NCBI GenBank assembly: GCA_045226255.1
Contig: JBGVCG010000016.1
Span: 62,001 to 126,000 of the forward strand
DNA length: 64,000 nt
Source: UBA1181 sp045226255
GTDB taxonomy: Bacteria; Bacteroidota; Bacteroidia; Bacteroidales; Paludibacteraceae
Reading direction: 5' to 3'
The translations under genes and the position numbers were made by a program. Below the pieces are notes generated by a model that made no database searches, was not told the origin of the DNA, and saw nothing but the letters and a program-made list of their open reading frames with translations. Of this stretch, positions 1 to 8,475 are shown one piece after another. Each line of letters begins with the position of its first letter. The first letter of the stretch is position 1.

Positions 1-1857
1 CTGTCGGAGATTTATTCTTTGTATTTTGCCCGCTGCTACAAGGCTGTCGCGATGGATTTCGATGATATATTGCTCTATACGAATATCTTATTCCGTGATT
101 TTCCGGAGGTCTTGGCGCAATATCAGGAGATGTTCCAGTTCGTTTTGGTGGACGAGTACCAGGATACGAACTTCGCCCAACACCTTGTGGTGAAGAAGTT
201 GGCGGATAAACATCATCGTGTTTGCGTGGTGGGAGACGATGCCCAGAGCATCTATTCTTTCCGTGGGGCGAATATTGATAATATATTGAAATTCAGAGAA
301 ATATTCCCTAATTGCAAGGTCTTTAAGTTGGAGCGCAACTATCGTTCCACTCCGAATATCGTCAAGGTGGCGAACTGTTTGATCGCAAAGAATAAGAAGC
401 AGTTGCAGAAGAATGTCTATTCTGAGCAGAAAGAGGGCAGCAAAGTGAAGGTGGTCTGCACTTATTCGGATCTGGACGAGGCCACTTCTGTCGTGTCCCA
501 AATTAGTGGTTTCATCTCTTCTGGCAAGTATAGTTACAAGGACATGGCGGTGCTGTACCGCACGAATTCCCAGTCGCGTGTCTTTGAGGAGGCATTGCGG
601 AAACGGGCTATTCCTTATGTGATCCATGGCGGTCATTCATTTTACCAGCGCAAGGAGATCAAGGATGTCCTCTCCTATTTCCGTTTGATTCTGAATCATG
701 AAGATGAGGAGGCTTTCCGTCGTATCATTAATTATCCCGCAAGGGGTATCGGGGATACTACCATGGGTAAGGTCTCTGAGATTGCCCTGCGTTTCGGCAT
801 CTCTTATTGGGCGGTCATCTCTGATCCGTTGGGCTGTAATTTGCCGGTGAATGCCGGTACGGCCACCAAACTGACAAATTTCCGCACTTTGATCCAAGGA
901 TTAAGCGAGGATGTGGAGACTACGGATGCCTACTCTTTCACGAAAAGAGTATTGACAGAATCGGGAATACGTAGGGATTTGGAGGAGGACAAGTCTGTGG
1001 AAGGTATCGGCAAATTGGAGAACTTGGATGAATTGCTGAATAGTATCCATGAGTTTTGCGAATCCAGCATGGAGGAAACGGGCGAGACTGCCACGATTTC
1101 CGACTTTCTCCAGAAGGTCTCGTTAATGTCAGACATAGATGATGGCGGGGTCGATGTGGAGGATAAGGTCACGCTGATGACTGTTCATGCTGCTAAAGGA
1201 TTGGAATTCAAGAATGTATTTGTCGTGGGTTTGGAGGAGGAATTATTTCCTTCCGATATGTCTCTGAAAAGTGAGGATGGCGTGGAGGAGGAACGTCGCT
1301 TGTTTTACGTGGCGATTACCCGTGCGGAGGAGAATTGCATCATTAGCTATGCGAAGTCTAGGTTTAGGAATGGTGTCACGAACAGTACGTTGCCGAGCCG
1401 TTTCCTCAAGGATATAGACGAGAATCTTCTGGATTGCCCTGCAGGTTTCCTTAATCGTTCGGAATCCCGCAGACGTTATTCTATGTGGGACGACGAGGAG
1501 GATTTCTCTTTTTCGAACAGAGGCGGCAGATCCTCGTATTCGAAGCCATGGAAAGAGTCGTTTAGGCCTGATCCGGAGCCTATGCCCCGCTCCACCACCT
1601 ATGTGGCGCCAAGGAATCTGAAGCCTCTCGCAAGTGTCTCTTCTGTAGGCCGGATGTCCGATGCCCAGCCTGAACCATTGACGAAGGCGGGTGACATCGA
1701 GGTGGGCTGTTGGGTCGAACATGAGAAGTTCGGACGTGGAACCGTGCTCTCGATCGAGGGAGTCGGCGGTGACACGAAGCTGACAATCAATTTCCAGAAC
1801 GAGGGAGAACGTAAAATCCTGCTCAAATTCGCGCGTCTGAAGAACTTGGGCAAATGA
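1..1857 (+). CDS. UvrD/PcrA-type DNA helicase, C-terminal part (5' end outside window)
   Basis: An ATP-dependent superfamily 1A 3'-5' helicase that unwinds DNA in repair and replication restart. The frame is open from the first base, so the true start and the Walker A motif lie upstream. Visible in order are the motif II region with DEYQDTN, the motif III region (VVGDDAQSIYSFRGA), motif IV (ERNYRST), the 1B/2B insert, motif V (LMTVHAAKGLEFKNVF) and motif VI (EERRLFYVAITRAEE). A low-complexity linker follows, then a C-terminal module (VEHEKFGRGTVLSIEG), a PcrA-type tail with a Tudor-like fold known to contact RNA polymerase in other bacteria. It ends 156 bases before grpE. PcrA and UvrD cannot be told apart here, so no symbol is given. 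Confidence 0.93.
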   Translation: MSEIYSLYFARCYKAVAMDFDDILLYTNILFRDFPEVLAQYQEMFQFVLVDEYQDTNFAQHLVVKKLADKHHRVCVVGDDAQSIYSFRGANIDNILKFREIFPNCKVFKLERNYRSTPNIVKVANCLIAKNKKQLQKNVYSEQKEGSKVKVVCTYSDLDEATSVVSQISGFISSGKYSYKDMAVLYRTNSQSRVFEEALRKRAIPYVIHGGHSFYQRKEIKDVLSYFRLILNHEDEEAFRRIINYPARGIGDTTMGKVSEIALRFGISYWAVISDPLGCNLPVNAGTATKLTNFRTLIQGLSEDVETTDAYSFTKRVLTESGIRRDLEEDKSVEGIGKLENLDELLNSIHEFCESSMEETGETATISDFLQKVSLMSDIDDGGVDVEDKVTLMTVHAAKGLEFKNVFVVGLEEELFPSDMSLKSEDGVEEERRLFYVAITRAEENCIISYAKSRFRNGVTNSTLPSRFLKDIDENLLDCPAGFLNRSESRRRYSMWDDEEDFSFSNRGGRSSYSKPWKESFRPDPEPMPRSTTYVAPRNLKPLASVSSVGRMSDAQPEPLTKAGDIEVGCWVEHEKFGRGTVLSIEGVGGDTKLTINFQNEGERKILLKFARLKNLGK

Positions 1858-2013
1858 TTTTCTGTCATATCCGCCTGTGTGGAGACCGACAGAATGTCCG
1901 TTGTCGTGCCACAGTGTCATATTTTGGCGTGGATAAGCGGGATGGCAAATTTTTTGATAGTTCTATTTATGAGATGCTATGTGTGTACGCTAACAATGAA
2001 AATTTAATATATA

Positions 2014-2610
2014 ATGGAAGAGAATTCAACGATGGAGAATCAATCACAACCGATTGAGAATGAAAACGAAGAAGTGAAAGTCGACGGATCTGTCGCTGAG
2101 GAGGCTACGGAAACGAAGGCGGAGGCTCCCGAGGAAGCTGCGGCCGGGGCGGACTCTGATGCGAAGGTGAAGGAACTGGAGGAGAAATGCGCTAAGCTGC
2201 ATGACGACTATATCCGTTTGTACGCTGATTTCGAGAACTATAAGAAGCAGGCGTTGAAGGCCCGTTCGGAGTTGATCAAGTCGGCCGGTGAGGGCATCTT
2301 CGCGAATATGTTGCCGCTTGTGGACGATTTCGAGCGTGCGATGAAGGCGATGGAGAATGCTACGGAGGTCTCTTCCGTAAAGGAAGGTGTCGATTTGATT
2401 TACAACAAGTTCAACTCTTTCTTGGCTCAGAACGGTGTCACACCGATCGAGACGCAAGGGGTCGAATTCAATGTCGATTTTCACGAGGCTATCACGATGA
2501 TTCCTGCTCCTTCCGAGGATTTGAAGGGCAAGGTCGTCGATTGTACTCAGAAGGGGTATATGTTGAAAGACAAAGTGCTCCGATTCGCTAAGGTTATTGT
2601 TGGACAATAA
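2014..2610 (+). CDS. grpE: GrpE nucleotide exchange factor
   Basis: GrpE is the cytosolic nucleotide exchange factor that releases ADP from DnaK in the DnaK-DnaJ-GrpE chaperone cycle. The 198-residue protein has an acidic, disordered N-terminus (about 1-50), a long coiled-coil helix (about 50-95, including DDYIRLYADFENYKKQ) and a compact beta domain ending in KGYMLKDKVLRFAKVIVGQ, all typical of the family. The ATG at 2014 is used; an ATG six codons later is a possible alternative. dnaJ starts 12 bases downstream, so the pair is almost certainly one operon. dnaK is not adjacent, and no CIRCE element is visible upstream. Confidence 0.96.
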   Translation: MEENSTMENQSQPIENENEEVKVDGSVAEEATETKAEAPEEAAAGADSDAKVKELEEKCAKLHDDYIRLYADFENYKKQALKARSELIKSAGEGIFANMLPLVDDFERAMKAMENATEVSSVKEGVDLIYNKFNSFLAQNGVTPIETQGVEFNVDFHEAITMIPAPSEDLKGKVVDCTQKGYMLKDKVLRFAKVIVGQ

Positions 2611-2622
2611 TTTTGTTACGAT

Positions 2623-3783
2623 ATGGCAAAGAGAGATTATTATGAAGTGTTGGGGGTTTCCAAGGACGCTTCTGTTGATGAGATAAAGAAGGCCTACCGT
2701 AAATTGGCCATCCAGTATCACCCGGACAAGAACCCGGGCGATAAGAGTGCGGAGGAGAAGTTCAAGGAGGCTGCTGAGGCGTACGATGTCCTTAGTAATT
2801 CCGATAAACGAGCTCGCTATGACCAGTTTGGCCATGCGGGGTTGGATGGTTTCTCTGCAGGTGGTGGATTCGATGGCGGCGGTATGTCTATGGAGGATAT
2901 CTTCGCCCAATTCGGTAATATTTTCGGTGGCCACTTCGGTGGCGGATTTGGTGGTTTCAGCGGCTTCGGTGGCGGAGGCGGCGGAAAGAGGGTCCGCAAG
3001 GGCTCCGATTTGCGTGTCCGCGTGAAGGTGACGCTTAAGGACGTCGCTTTCGGTGTGGAGAAGAAGCTGAAGGTGAAACGTTACGTCAAATGTGCCGCTT
3101 GTAACGGAAGCGGTGCGGAAGACAGTAATTCTGTCACGAAATGTACCACTTGCGGCGGCGCAGGTGTGGTGAACCGTGTCACGAACTCTCTTTTCGGTGC
3201 CATGCAGGTTCAGTCAGAATGCCCGAACTGTAACGGTATGGGTACGACGATCACGAAGAAATGTAAGCATTGCGGCGGAACTGGTATTGTCCAGGAGGAG
3301 GAGGTCATCCCAGTTAAGATCCCTGCCGGCGTGGCTGACGGAATGTATTTCAGCGTGAAGGGAAAGGGCAATGCGGCTCGAAATGGCGGCATTGACGGCG
3401 ATTTGCAGGTGTTGATAGAGGAAGAGCCGGATAGTGAGCTTATACGCGACGAAAATGACCTTATTTACAACGCTCTGTTCTCTGTACCGATGCTGGTGAA
3501 CGGTGGTACGGCGGAAATTCCTTCGGTGGACTCTAAAGTGAAGGTGAAGATCGAGGCGGGTACGCAGCCTGGCAAGGTTTTACGCCTGAAGGGTAAGGGT
3601 CTGCCGTCCGTCAATGGCTATGGGAACGGCGATTTGCTGGTGAATATTGGTGTCTACATACCTGAACACCTCTCGAAGGAGGAGAAGAAGATGTTCGAGG
3701 AGCTCGAGAAGTCGGAGAATATGGTTCCGACGGAAAGCGCGAAGCGCAACTTCTTGTCCAGGTTCAAGAGTATGTTCAACTAA
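2623..3783 (+). CDS. dnaJ: DnaJ (Hsp40) co-chaperone
   Basis: DnaJ delivers unfolded substrates to DnaK and stimulates its ATPase. The 386 residues show the full type I layout. The J domain spans about 1-70 with the HPD motif in YHPDKNPGDK. A Gly/Phe-rich linker spans about 75-125. The zinc-binding domain has four CxxCxGxG repeats (CAACNGSG, CTTCGGAG, CPNCNGMG, CKHCGGTG), followed by the C-terminal substrate-binding domains. Its stop codon abuts the stop of the oppositely transcribed XRE regulator, leaving no intergenic space for a separate terminator. Confidence 0.97.
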   Translation: MAKRDYYEVLGVSKDASVDEIKKAYRKLAIQYHPDKNPGDKSAEEKFKEAAEAYDVLSNSDKRARYDQFGHAGLDGFSAGGGFDGGGMSMEDIFAQFGNIFGGHFGGGFGGFSGFGGGGGGKRVRKGSDLRVRVKVTLKDVAFGVEKKLKVKRYVKCAACNGSGAEDSNSVTKCTTCGGAGVVNRVTNSLFGAMQVQSECPNCNGMGTTITKKCKHCGGTGIVQEEEVIPVKIPAGVADGMYFSVKGKGNAARNGGIDGDLQVLIEEEPDSELIRDENDLIYNALFSVPMLVNGGTAEIPSVDSKVKVKIEAGTQPGKVLRLKGKGLPSVNGYGNGDLLVNIGVYIPEHLSKEEKKMFEELEKSENMVPTESAKRNFLSRFKSMFN

Positions 3784-4392
3784 TTAGTTGTTGAGTTGCG
3801 CACCGTATTCTTCATAGGTGTTGTCTGAATAGAATACGATAATTTTTTTAACAATACGGGGAGAGACTGGAATGGGTTCCGGTTTCTCCTTTTTTTCTTC
3901 CTGAGGTTGCACCGGTGTACTCATCGTTGGTTGTTGGGGTGGATTGTTGTACATTCCGCTCCTTTGATAATCTTCTTGCCGTTGGATGGGGGCTTGTTCA
4001 TACCTCGACTCGTCTCCGAAATTTTCCCTTCCTTCGTCGTTTGAATTTATCTCGTTTTCCTTGCCATATTCCTGTGTAGGTATCGGAATCTCCGGAAATA
4101 ACGACTGCTGATAAGGATAACTTGGCTGCTTTTTTACTGTATCTGCCTTATTTTCAATCTGTTCGGGCGATTTTCTGTACATATCGCCAACACCTGACAC
4201 GAACCATTCTGGACTAATACCTCGAAATGTGTCAAGAATCTTCTGTATAACCTGTAAACTTGGCGCATTTCTACCGCTGAGTAGGTGGGTAACCGCCGAG
4301 GGTTGTATACCAATCAACTGTGCGAACTGAGAATTGGTCAAATTCTCCATCTTTATGATCTCCGCAATGCGTTCAGCTATCGTTTTATTCAT
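3784..4392 (-). CDS. XRE-family (Cro/CI-like) transcriptional regulator
   Basis: A DNA-binding regulator of 202 residues. A helix-turn-helix domain occupies about residues 5-60 (NSQFAQLIGIQPSAVTHLLSGRN is its recognition region). A long Pro/Gln/Glu-rich linker, likely disordered, covers about 75-175. The C-terminus ends in a short basic and aromatic segment (KKIIVFYSDNTYEEY) that may be a protein-contact motif. An upstream in-frame extension exists, but the ATG at 4392 is preferred because translation then starts just before the helix-turn-helix. A candidate promoter with TACATTTG as its -7 box lies at 4419-4446, and palindromes TTACA-nn-TGTAA cover both promoter boxes. This strongly suggests autoregulation. 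The other targets are unknown. Confidence 0.88.
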   Translation of the reverse strand: MNKTIAERIAEIIKMENLTNSQFAQLIGIQPSAVTHLLSGRNAPSLQVIQKILDTFRGISPEWFVSGVGDMYRKSPEQIENKADTVKKQPSYPYQQSLFPEIPIPTQEYGKENEINSNDEGRENFGDESRYEQAPIQRQEDYQRSGMYNNPPQQPTMSTPVQPQEEKKEKPEPIPVSPRIVKKIIVFYSDNTYEEYGAQLNN

Positions 4393-4415
4393 TTTTATTT
4401 TGTAAAATATTTGAT

Positions 4416-4514
4416 TTACAAATGTAATAAATATTTTCTTTACCAATGTAAAATATGTATTTATTTTTGTAAATTACAAGTGTAAATCGGAGATGTTTAT
4501 GTTTACAAGTGTAA
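4416..4514. promoter_or_regulatory. Operator cluster A: four TTACA-nn-TGTAA palindromes
   Basis: Four copies of one 12 bp palindrome lie within 99 bases upstream of the XRE gene. They are TTACAAATGTAA at 4416-4427, TTACCAATGTAA at 4440-4451 (one mismatch), TTACAAGTGTAA at 4474-4485 and TTACAAGTGTAA at 4503-4514. Start-to-start spacings are 24, 34 and 29 bases. The first two overlap the likely promoter of the neighbouring regulator. The simplest reading is a multi-site autorepression operator for that helix-turn-helix protein; the assignment is inferred from position and symmetry. Confidence 0.72.
4419..4446 (-). promoter_or_regulatory. Putative promoter of the XRE regulator, overlapped by operators
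   Basis: Read on the minus strand, TTG (4444-4446) is followed after 17 bases by TACATTTG (4419-4426), matching the Bacteroidota -7 consensus TAnnTTTG with a slightly short spacer. Transcription would begin around 4413, about 20 bases upstream of the start codon. The two flanking palindromes at 4416-4427 and 4440-4451 overlap the -7 and -33 boxes. Confidence 0.6.
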
Positions 4515-5103
4515 TCGCTTCTATTTTTATTGTAAATATGTGACTTTAAGTATAGGTCTCTTTTTATGCCTTCTAAGCCTATTCCCACTGTGTTGCGCAT
4601 GTTTTTTCTGCTCTATTCTTGTGGCAATGACATGAGGTACAGCTCTTAATGTTTTTTACGCTTGTATACGCCCTTCTTCTTCTATTTTTTAACGATCTCA
4701 TGTGGATAAGGGTTGTATTCCTTCCCAGGAAGAAGAAAAGACAGTCTATTGGCCTATTTTAGCCTTAATGTAGGAACCGTTGCCTGTTTTTGCCAAATTT
4801 TCTTCAAATTCAACGTTTATTGTAGGTTATATCGCTATTATTTTCTCCGTAATGTACTGGGATTGATGACTTGAGTGTGTGATGGATCTTTTCTTCCCTA
4901 AATTTTATTGAAGTTTTAATTTTACTTTAATTGTTTAAATATTTGGTATATAGGTTAATGCTTTTATTTATATGTGTTTTTTTGATGAAAAATTAATGAA
5001 AAAAACACTTTTTTAGTCGCAAAAGCGTTTTTGATTAAAGTATTAAATTTATTTTGTATATTTAAAATGCTGATATTTATGTCATTATATAATGAAAGAT
5101 GTG

Positions 5104-5282
5104 TTTACAAGTTTGTATTATACGATCAAAATGTTAGCGTTGTAAAGATTTACAATTGTGTATTTACATTTGTATTTTCGACGATTTTTTATGTGTTGAA
5201 TTGTAAAAATATGTCGTTGATTTTGTCGTTTTACATTTGTAATTACCAAAATTTGTGAATTTACACATTTACAAGTGTGTAA
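5104..5282. promoter_or_regulatory. Operator cluster B: further TTACA-nn-TGTAA palindromes
   Basis: A second group of the same palindrome. The best copy is the perfect TTACATTTGTAA at 5231-5242. Near copies are at 5150-5161 (TTACAATTGTGT), 5164-5175 (TTACATTTGTAT) and 5269-5280 (TTACAAGTGTGT), with a weaker half site at 5104-5116. The last copy sits inside a wider inverted repeat, TTACACA at 5261-5267 and TGTGTAA at 5276-5282. The cluster is about 600 bases from cluster A and 230-300 bases before the likely recR promoter, and no gene starts nearby. Confidence 0.62.
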
Positions 5283-5508
5283 AATTTTACGTGATGCAAT
5301 TCGCTTATTTTAACCAGTTTCAATCTCCCTATTTTCCTATATTTCTGTAAAATTTCATGGATGTAAAATTTTAATATTTGCCGTAAGATGTAAAGGTGGT
5401 TTCAAATATTCGATTCTCGTGAGGTTAAGTTTCATCTAGAAAAAACATCGTTTTTATGTCTGATAGTGTTCCTCCGCCTAAATATTTTTAGGGATGCCCT
5501 ATTTTTTA

Positions 5509-5516
5509 TAAATTTG
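5509..5516 (+). promoter_or_regulatory. Candidate -7 box for recR
   Basis: TAAATTTG matches the Bacteroidota -7 consensus TAnnTTTG and lies 29 bases before the recR start codon. No good -33 TTG is present at the expected distance, so this is a tentative call. Confidence 0.4.
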
Positions 5517-5545
5517 CATACGTATATAAGCTAGTGTTGTAGAGA

Positions 5546-6157
5546 ATGGATAATCCGTGTTCTTCGATTCTTTTGGATAATGCAGTCAAGGAGTTTTCTA
5601 AACTGCCCGGTATTGGGAAGAAAACCGCTTTAAGGTTGGTGTTGCATTTGTTGCGCCAGAGCAGGGAGGATGTTGAACAGTTCGGTAACGCCTTTATCAC
5701 GTTGCGCAATGGCATCCAGTATTGTAAGGTGTGCCATAATATTTCCGATTCGGAGATTTGTGGTATATGTTCGGATGAACGTCGTGATTCCTCTCAGATT
5801 TGCGTCGTAGAGAACATTAACGAGGTGATTTCCATTGAGAACACCCAGCAGTTCCACGGCCTCTATCATGTCCTTGGAGGTGTTATTTCCCCTATGGATG
5901 GTGTTGGCCCTTCCGATTTGGCGATCGATGAGCTGATTGCTCGCTTGGAGGCTGGTGGTATAAAGGAGGTGATTCTGGCTTTGAGCCCGACGATGGAGGG
6001 GGATACAACTAATTTTTATCTCTATAAGAAATTGGCTAGGTTTGAGGTGGAGATTACTACGTTAGCCCGTGGTGTTTCTATCGGCGACGAGTTGGAGTAT
6101 GCGGACGAGGTGACGCTGGGACGTTCCATTCTGAACCGTACTCCCTATAAGATGTGA
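5546..6157 (+). CDS. recR: Recombination mediator protein RecR
   Basis: RecR works with RecO (and RecF) to load RecA on gapped DNA during recombinational repair. The 203 residues have the standard family length. An N-terminal helix-hairpin-helix region contains LPGIGKKTALRL (about 20-31), a C4 zinc finger uses Cys60, Cys63, Cys72 and Cys75, and a Toprim domain follows (VVENINEVISIE ... ILALSPTMEGDTT). The C-terminal segment ALGVSIGDELEYAD-like (here ARGVSIGDELEYAD) completes the family pattern. It is followed after 21 bases by a membrane protein gene and then a HAD gene on the same strand, a likely operon. Confidence 0.97.
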   Translation: MDNPCSSILLDNAVKEFSKLPGIGKKTALRLVLHLLRQSREDVEQFGNAFITLRNGIQYCKVCHNISDSEICGICSDERRDSSQICVVENINEVISIENTQQFHGLYHVLGGVISPMDGVGPSDLAIDELIARLEAGGIKEVILALSPTMEGDTTNFYLYKKLARFEVEITTLARGVSIGDELEYADEVTLGRSILNRTPYKM

Positions 6158-6178
6158 TTATCATATATTTAAGATACC

Positions 6179-6631
6179 ATGGATTGGATAAAAAAATTGA
6201 CGGTTGCTTTCTGGAGCATTGTGGGCATCGTGCTGATCGCTGTCGCATGGGCTTTCTATGTATATAAGGGCATGACGATTGTGAATGACCAGTCGGATAG
6301 GATTGTGGGCGAGTCTATCGCTATTCTCACTATGCTTTTGGGCATCCCTCTTTCCCTCTATCTCTATCATGTCTATACGAAGGAGAAATTGCCGAAGGAG
6401 AAGGATGAGAAGCTGATTATCAGACATATTGTCAAATGGTTTTTGCTGCGTATAGGTGTCGTTACGATGGCTTTGTCGTTGAATTTCGTCGCTTTTGTGA
6501 CTTCTGGTTCGCAGTCCGCCTTCTTATGTGTGGTGATTTGCCTGATTTTCCTGGTCTTCTTTTGTAGACCCAACCGAGAGGACCTTACTTATTTGTTGGA
6601 GAATCATCAAGAGGAAAAGCCATGCGAATAG
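6179..6631 (+). CDS. Small integral membrane protein, unknown function
   Basis: I do not recognise a named family with certainty. The 150-residue protein has about four hydrophobic segments (roughly residues 9-28, 43-62, 83-103 and 106-122) and a short polar tail, with a charged cytosolic-type loop (KEKLPKEKDEKLIIRH) between segments two and three. It lies between recR and a HAD-family gene. Its last 10 bases overlap the start of the HAD gene, so the two are probably translationally coupled. Similar genes beside recR in Bacteroidales would support a conserved unit, but I cannot check this here. Confidence 0.8.
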   Translation: MDWIKKLTVAFWSIVGIVLIAVAWAFYVYKGMTIVNDQSDRIVGESIAILTMLLGIPLSLYLYHVYTKEKLPKEKDEKLIIRHIVKWFLLRIGVVTMALSLNFVAFVTSGSQSAFLCVVICLIFLVFFCRPNREDLTYLLENHQEEKPCE

Positions 6632-7089
6632 CGGTGGATTTTGACGGAACGATCGTCGAGAATTGTTTCCCTGAAATTGGCGAGGAACGCCCTTTCGCCG
6701 TGGATGTTCTAAAGAAATTCAAGGAGGAACACCATGTCCTGATTTTGTGGACTGTCAGAAATGGCGCATACCTGGATGAGGCGCTGAAATGGTGTGAGGA
6801 GCGGGGCTTGGTGTTCGATGCGGTCAATACGCATTACTTCGAGGAGGGGGAACCTGACGCTTCTGCCGCTTTTTCCTGTAAGGTGAACGCCCATCTCTTT
6901 ATCGACGACCGTAATTTAGGTGGTGTACCGGATTGGACGACCATCTATCGCCAGGTGATGGCAGGGAAAGCATTTTCTATGATTGTCCCAGAACGGGAGG
7001 CGGATAAGCGACCGCCGAAAAATGTTTTTATCCGTTTTGGAGAATGGCTTGAGAAAGTTAGGCAAGAGGTCAATGCAAGGAAACGATAG
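6622..7089 (+). CDS. HAD-superfamily small phosphatase-like protein
   Basis: A 155-residue protein that begins with the haloacid dehalogenase motif I, VDFDGTIVEN (the first Asp is the nucleophile), followed by motif II in LILWTVRNG and an acidic motif near HLFIDDRNLGG. It is short, has no obvious cap domain, and resembles the compact BT0820-like HAD group known from Bacteroides. The natural substrate is unknown. The ATG at 6622 overlaps the upstream membrane protein gene by 10 bases. The C-terminus ends in a basic helix (EWLEKVRQEVNARKR). Confidence 0.85.
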   Translation: MRIAVDFDGTIVENCFPEIGEERPFAVDVLKKFKEEHHVLILWTVRNGAYLDEALKWCEERGLVFDAVNTHYFEEGEPDASAAFSCKVNAHLFIDDRNLGGVPDWTTIYRQVMAGKAFSMIVPEREADKRPPKNVFIRFGEWLEKVRQEVNARKR

Positions 7090-7152
7090 GTGGGTCGTCC
7101 CTCACATTTTTTCCACGGATTTTATGGACAAAAGCTGAACAATTTAGCTTGC

Positions 7153-8463
7153 CTATTCGATTGAAAAGATGTAGGCTTGGCGGGTTGTCCCCTCAATTCT
7201 GAACCTGTTGTCGGCTCTCTCTCCTACTATCCAGATGATTTCTCCGTCGGCGTTGGTCAGAACCCATGTATTCTCCTTTTTTGCCTGCGAATAGTGGTTA
7301 TCGATAAAGAAATCACTGGTCTTCTTACGTCCTTTCATGCCGAATGGATAAAAGTAATCTCCTGATTTACTGTTTCTTAGTTCTAGTGGAAAGGAAATCT
7401 TGTCATAATCCACGTAACAAGTCTGTTTTTCCTTCCTGATAGTCAGTTTTTCGGCAGAAATCTGGTCGATTTTCAGTCGGATGGGTAGATTTTGCACGTC
7501 ATTGGGATCCTTGATCGTGTAGGAAACTTCTCTCCTTTTTTGTAGGGGGACTATCTCCCACTCTGTTCTTTCACAACGCAGCTCGTATCGGTTGGAAAGG
7601 AAATGTTTTCCTGTTCCATCCATCCCTAGGCGGAGCAATTTTTGCACAACGTCGGACGAAAAACCGAAGGGACTCAGCGTTTCGTACAGGATGAATTCAC
7701 TGTCCGGGTTGGATAGAATGTTTTGTTTAGGGAGTGTCCATCCGTTACCATGTTGGATTATCCCTGAGAGGGCTGCAAGCTGGTGCGACACGAATTGTTC
7801 CGTCATGTGTAGGTTCGAAATGGTCTGCATCATGTTCTGTCGGAAGGCAGGATTGATCTCTTCCAGCATCGGAATGACCTGATTCCTGAATTTGTTCCGC
7901 AAATAGACGCTTTCGAAGTTCGTGGAATCGTCCACATACGTTAATCCCTGCTCCTCTATGTATTCGAGGATATCTTTCTTAGTGAATTCGAGTAATGGTC
8001 TGACGATATCGCCCTGCACTTTTTTGATGCCGGACAATCCTTTGAGTCCAGTTCCTCGTGAGAGATTGATCAGGAAGGTCTCGATGCTGTCGTCTGCATG
8101 ATGGGCCACCGCGATGAAGTCTGCCTTCACCCTCTCTTTCAGTTCCGCGAACCACTGGTAGCGCAAATTTCTTGCCGCCATTTCTGTGGATATTCCTTTG
8201 AGGGTGGCATATTCGTTTGTGTTGAAATCGATTCGGAAGAAGGGGATTTTTTGCGCATTTGCTTGCGAATGTGCAAATTTTGAGTCACGATTAGCCTCTT
8301 CGTTGCGAATATGGAAGTTACAATGTGCTGCAATGCACATATAACCTTGTTTGTGCAACGAATCTAATAGTGTGATGGAGTCGGCTCCTCCGCTCAGTCC
8401 CACTATTATTTTCGCTCCTTTTGGTATGAGTTCGGCAAAGGAGCATTCCGATATTTTTCCCAT
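7153..8463 (-). CDS. tilS: tRNA(Ile)-lysidine synthetase TilS
   Basis: TilS attaches lysine to C34 of the CAU-anticodon tRNA-Ile, changing both its codon reading (to AUA) and its amino acid identity. The 436 residues include the PP-loop SGGADS (24-29), the AHCNFHIR region, the AVAHHADDSIETFL segment with catalytic-site residues, and a C-terminal TilS_C-type domain ending in WIVGERADNRFRI. The length fits the two-domain E. coli-like form. It is the second gene of a minus-strand pair, starting 12 bases after the nucleoside phosphorylase stop. The opposing HAD gene ends 63 bases away. Confidence 0.95.
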   Translation of the reverse strand: MGKISECSFAELIPKGAKIIVGLSGGADSITLLDSLHKQGYMCIAAHCNFHIRNEEANRDSKFAHSQANAQKIPFFRIDFNTNEYATLKGISTEMAARNLRYQWFAELKERVKADFIAVAHHADDSIETFLINLSRGTGLKGLSGIKKVQGDIVRPLLEFTKKDILEYIEEQGLTYVDDSTNFESVYLRNKFRNQVIPMLEEINPAFRQNMMQTISNLHMTEQFVSHQLAALSGIIQHGNGWTLPKQNILSNPDSEFILYETLSPFGFSSDVVQKLLRLGMDGTGKHFLSNRYELRCERTEWEIVPLQKRREVSYTIKDPNDVQNLPIRLKIDQISAEKLTIRKEKQTCYVDYDKISFPLELRNSKSGDYFYPFGMKGRKKTSDFFIDNHYSQAKKENTWVLTNADGEIIWIVGERADNRFRIEGTTRQAYIFSIE

Positions 8464-8475
8464 CTTCTTCTATCT

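Larger units (their letters stand above)
4515..5545. other. AT-rich intergenic region without a credible gene
   Basis: About 1.03 kb with no ORF that resembles a protein; the longest (5031-5258 plus strand) is low complexity and runs through operator palindromes. Long A/T runs dominate. Contents are a single DnaA-box-like nonamer at 4701-4709 (minus orientation), operator cluster B at 5104-5282 and a -7-like box for recR at 5509-5516. I see no clear terminator, tRNA or known riboswitch. Confidence 0.6.

Noticed and set aside
4701..4709. DnaA-box-like nonamer TGTGGATAA in the large AT-rich gap; another TTATCCACA at 9457-9465
   Set aside because: Single copies at each place. About 0.5 perfect nonamers are expected by chance in 64 kb on both strands, so this does not support a replication origin.
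5031..5258. 75-codon plus-strand ORF in the gap before recR
   Set aside because: Low-complexity, Phe/Tyr/Ile-rich product; it runs through operator palindromes and has no family-like features.
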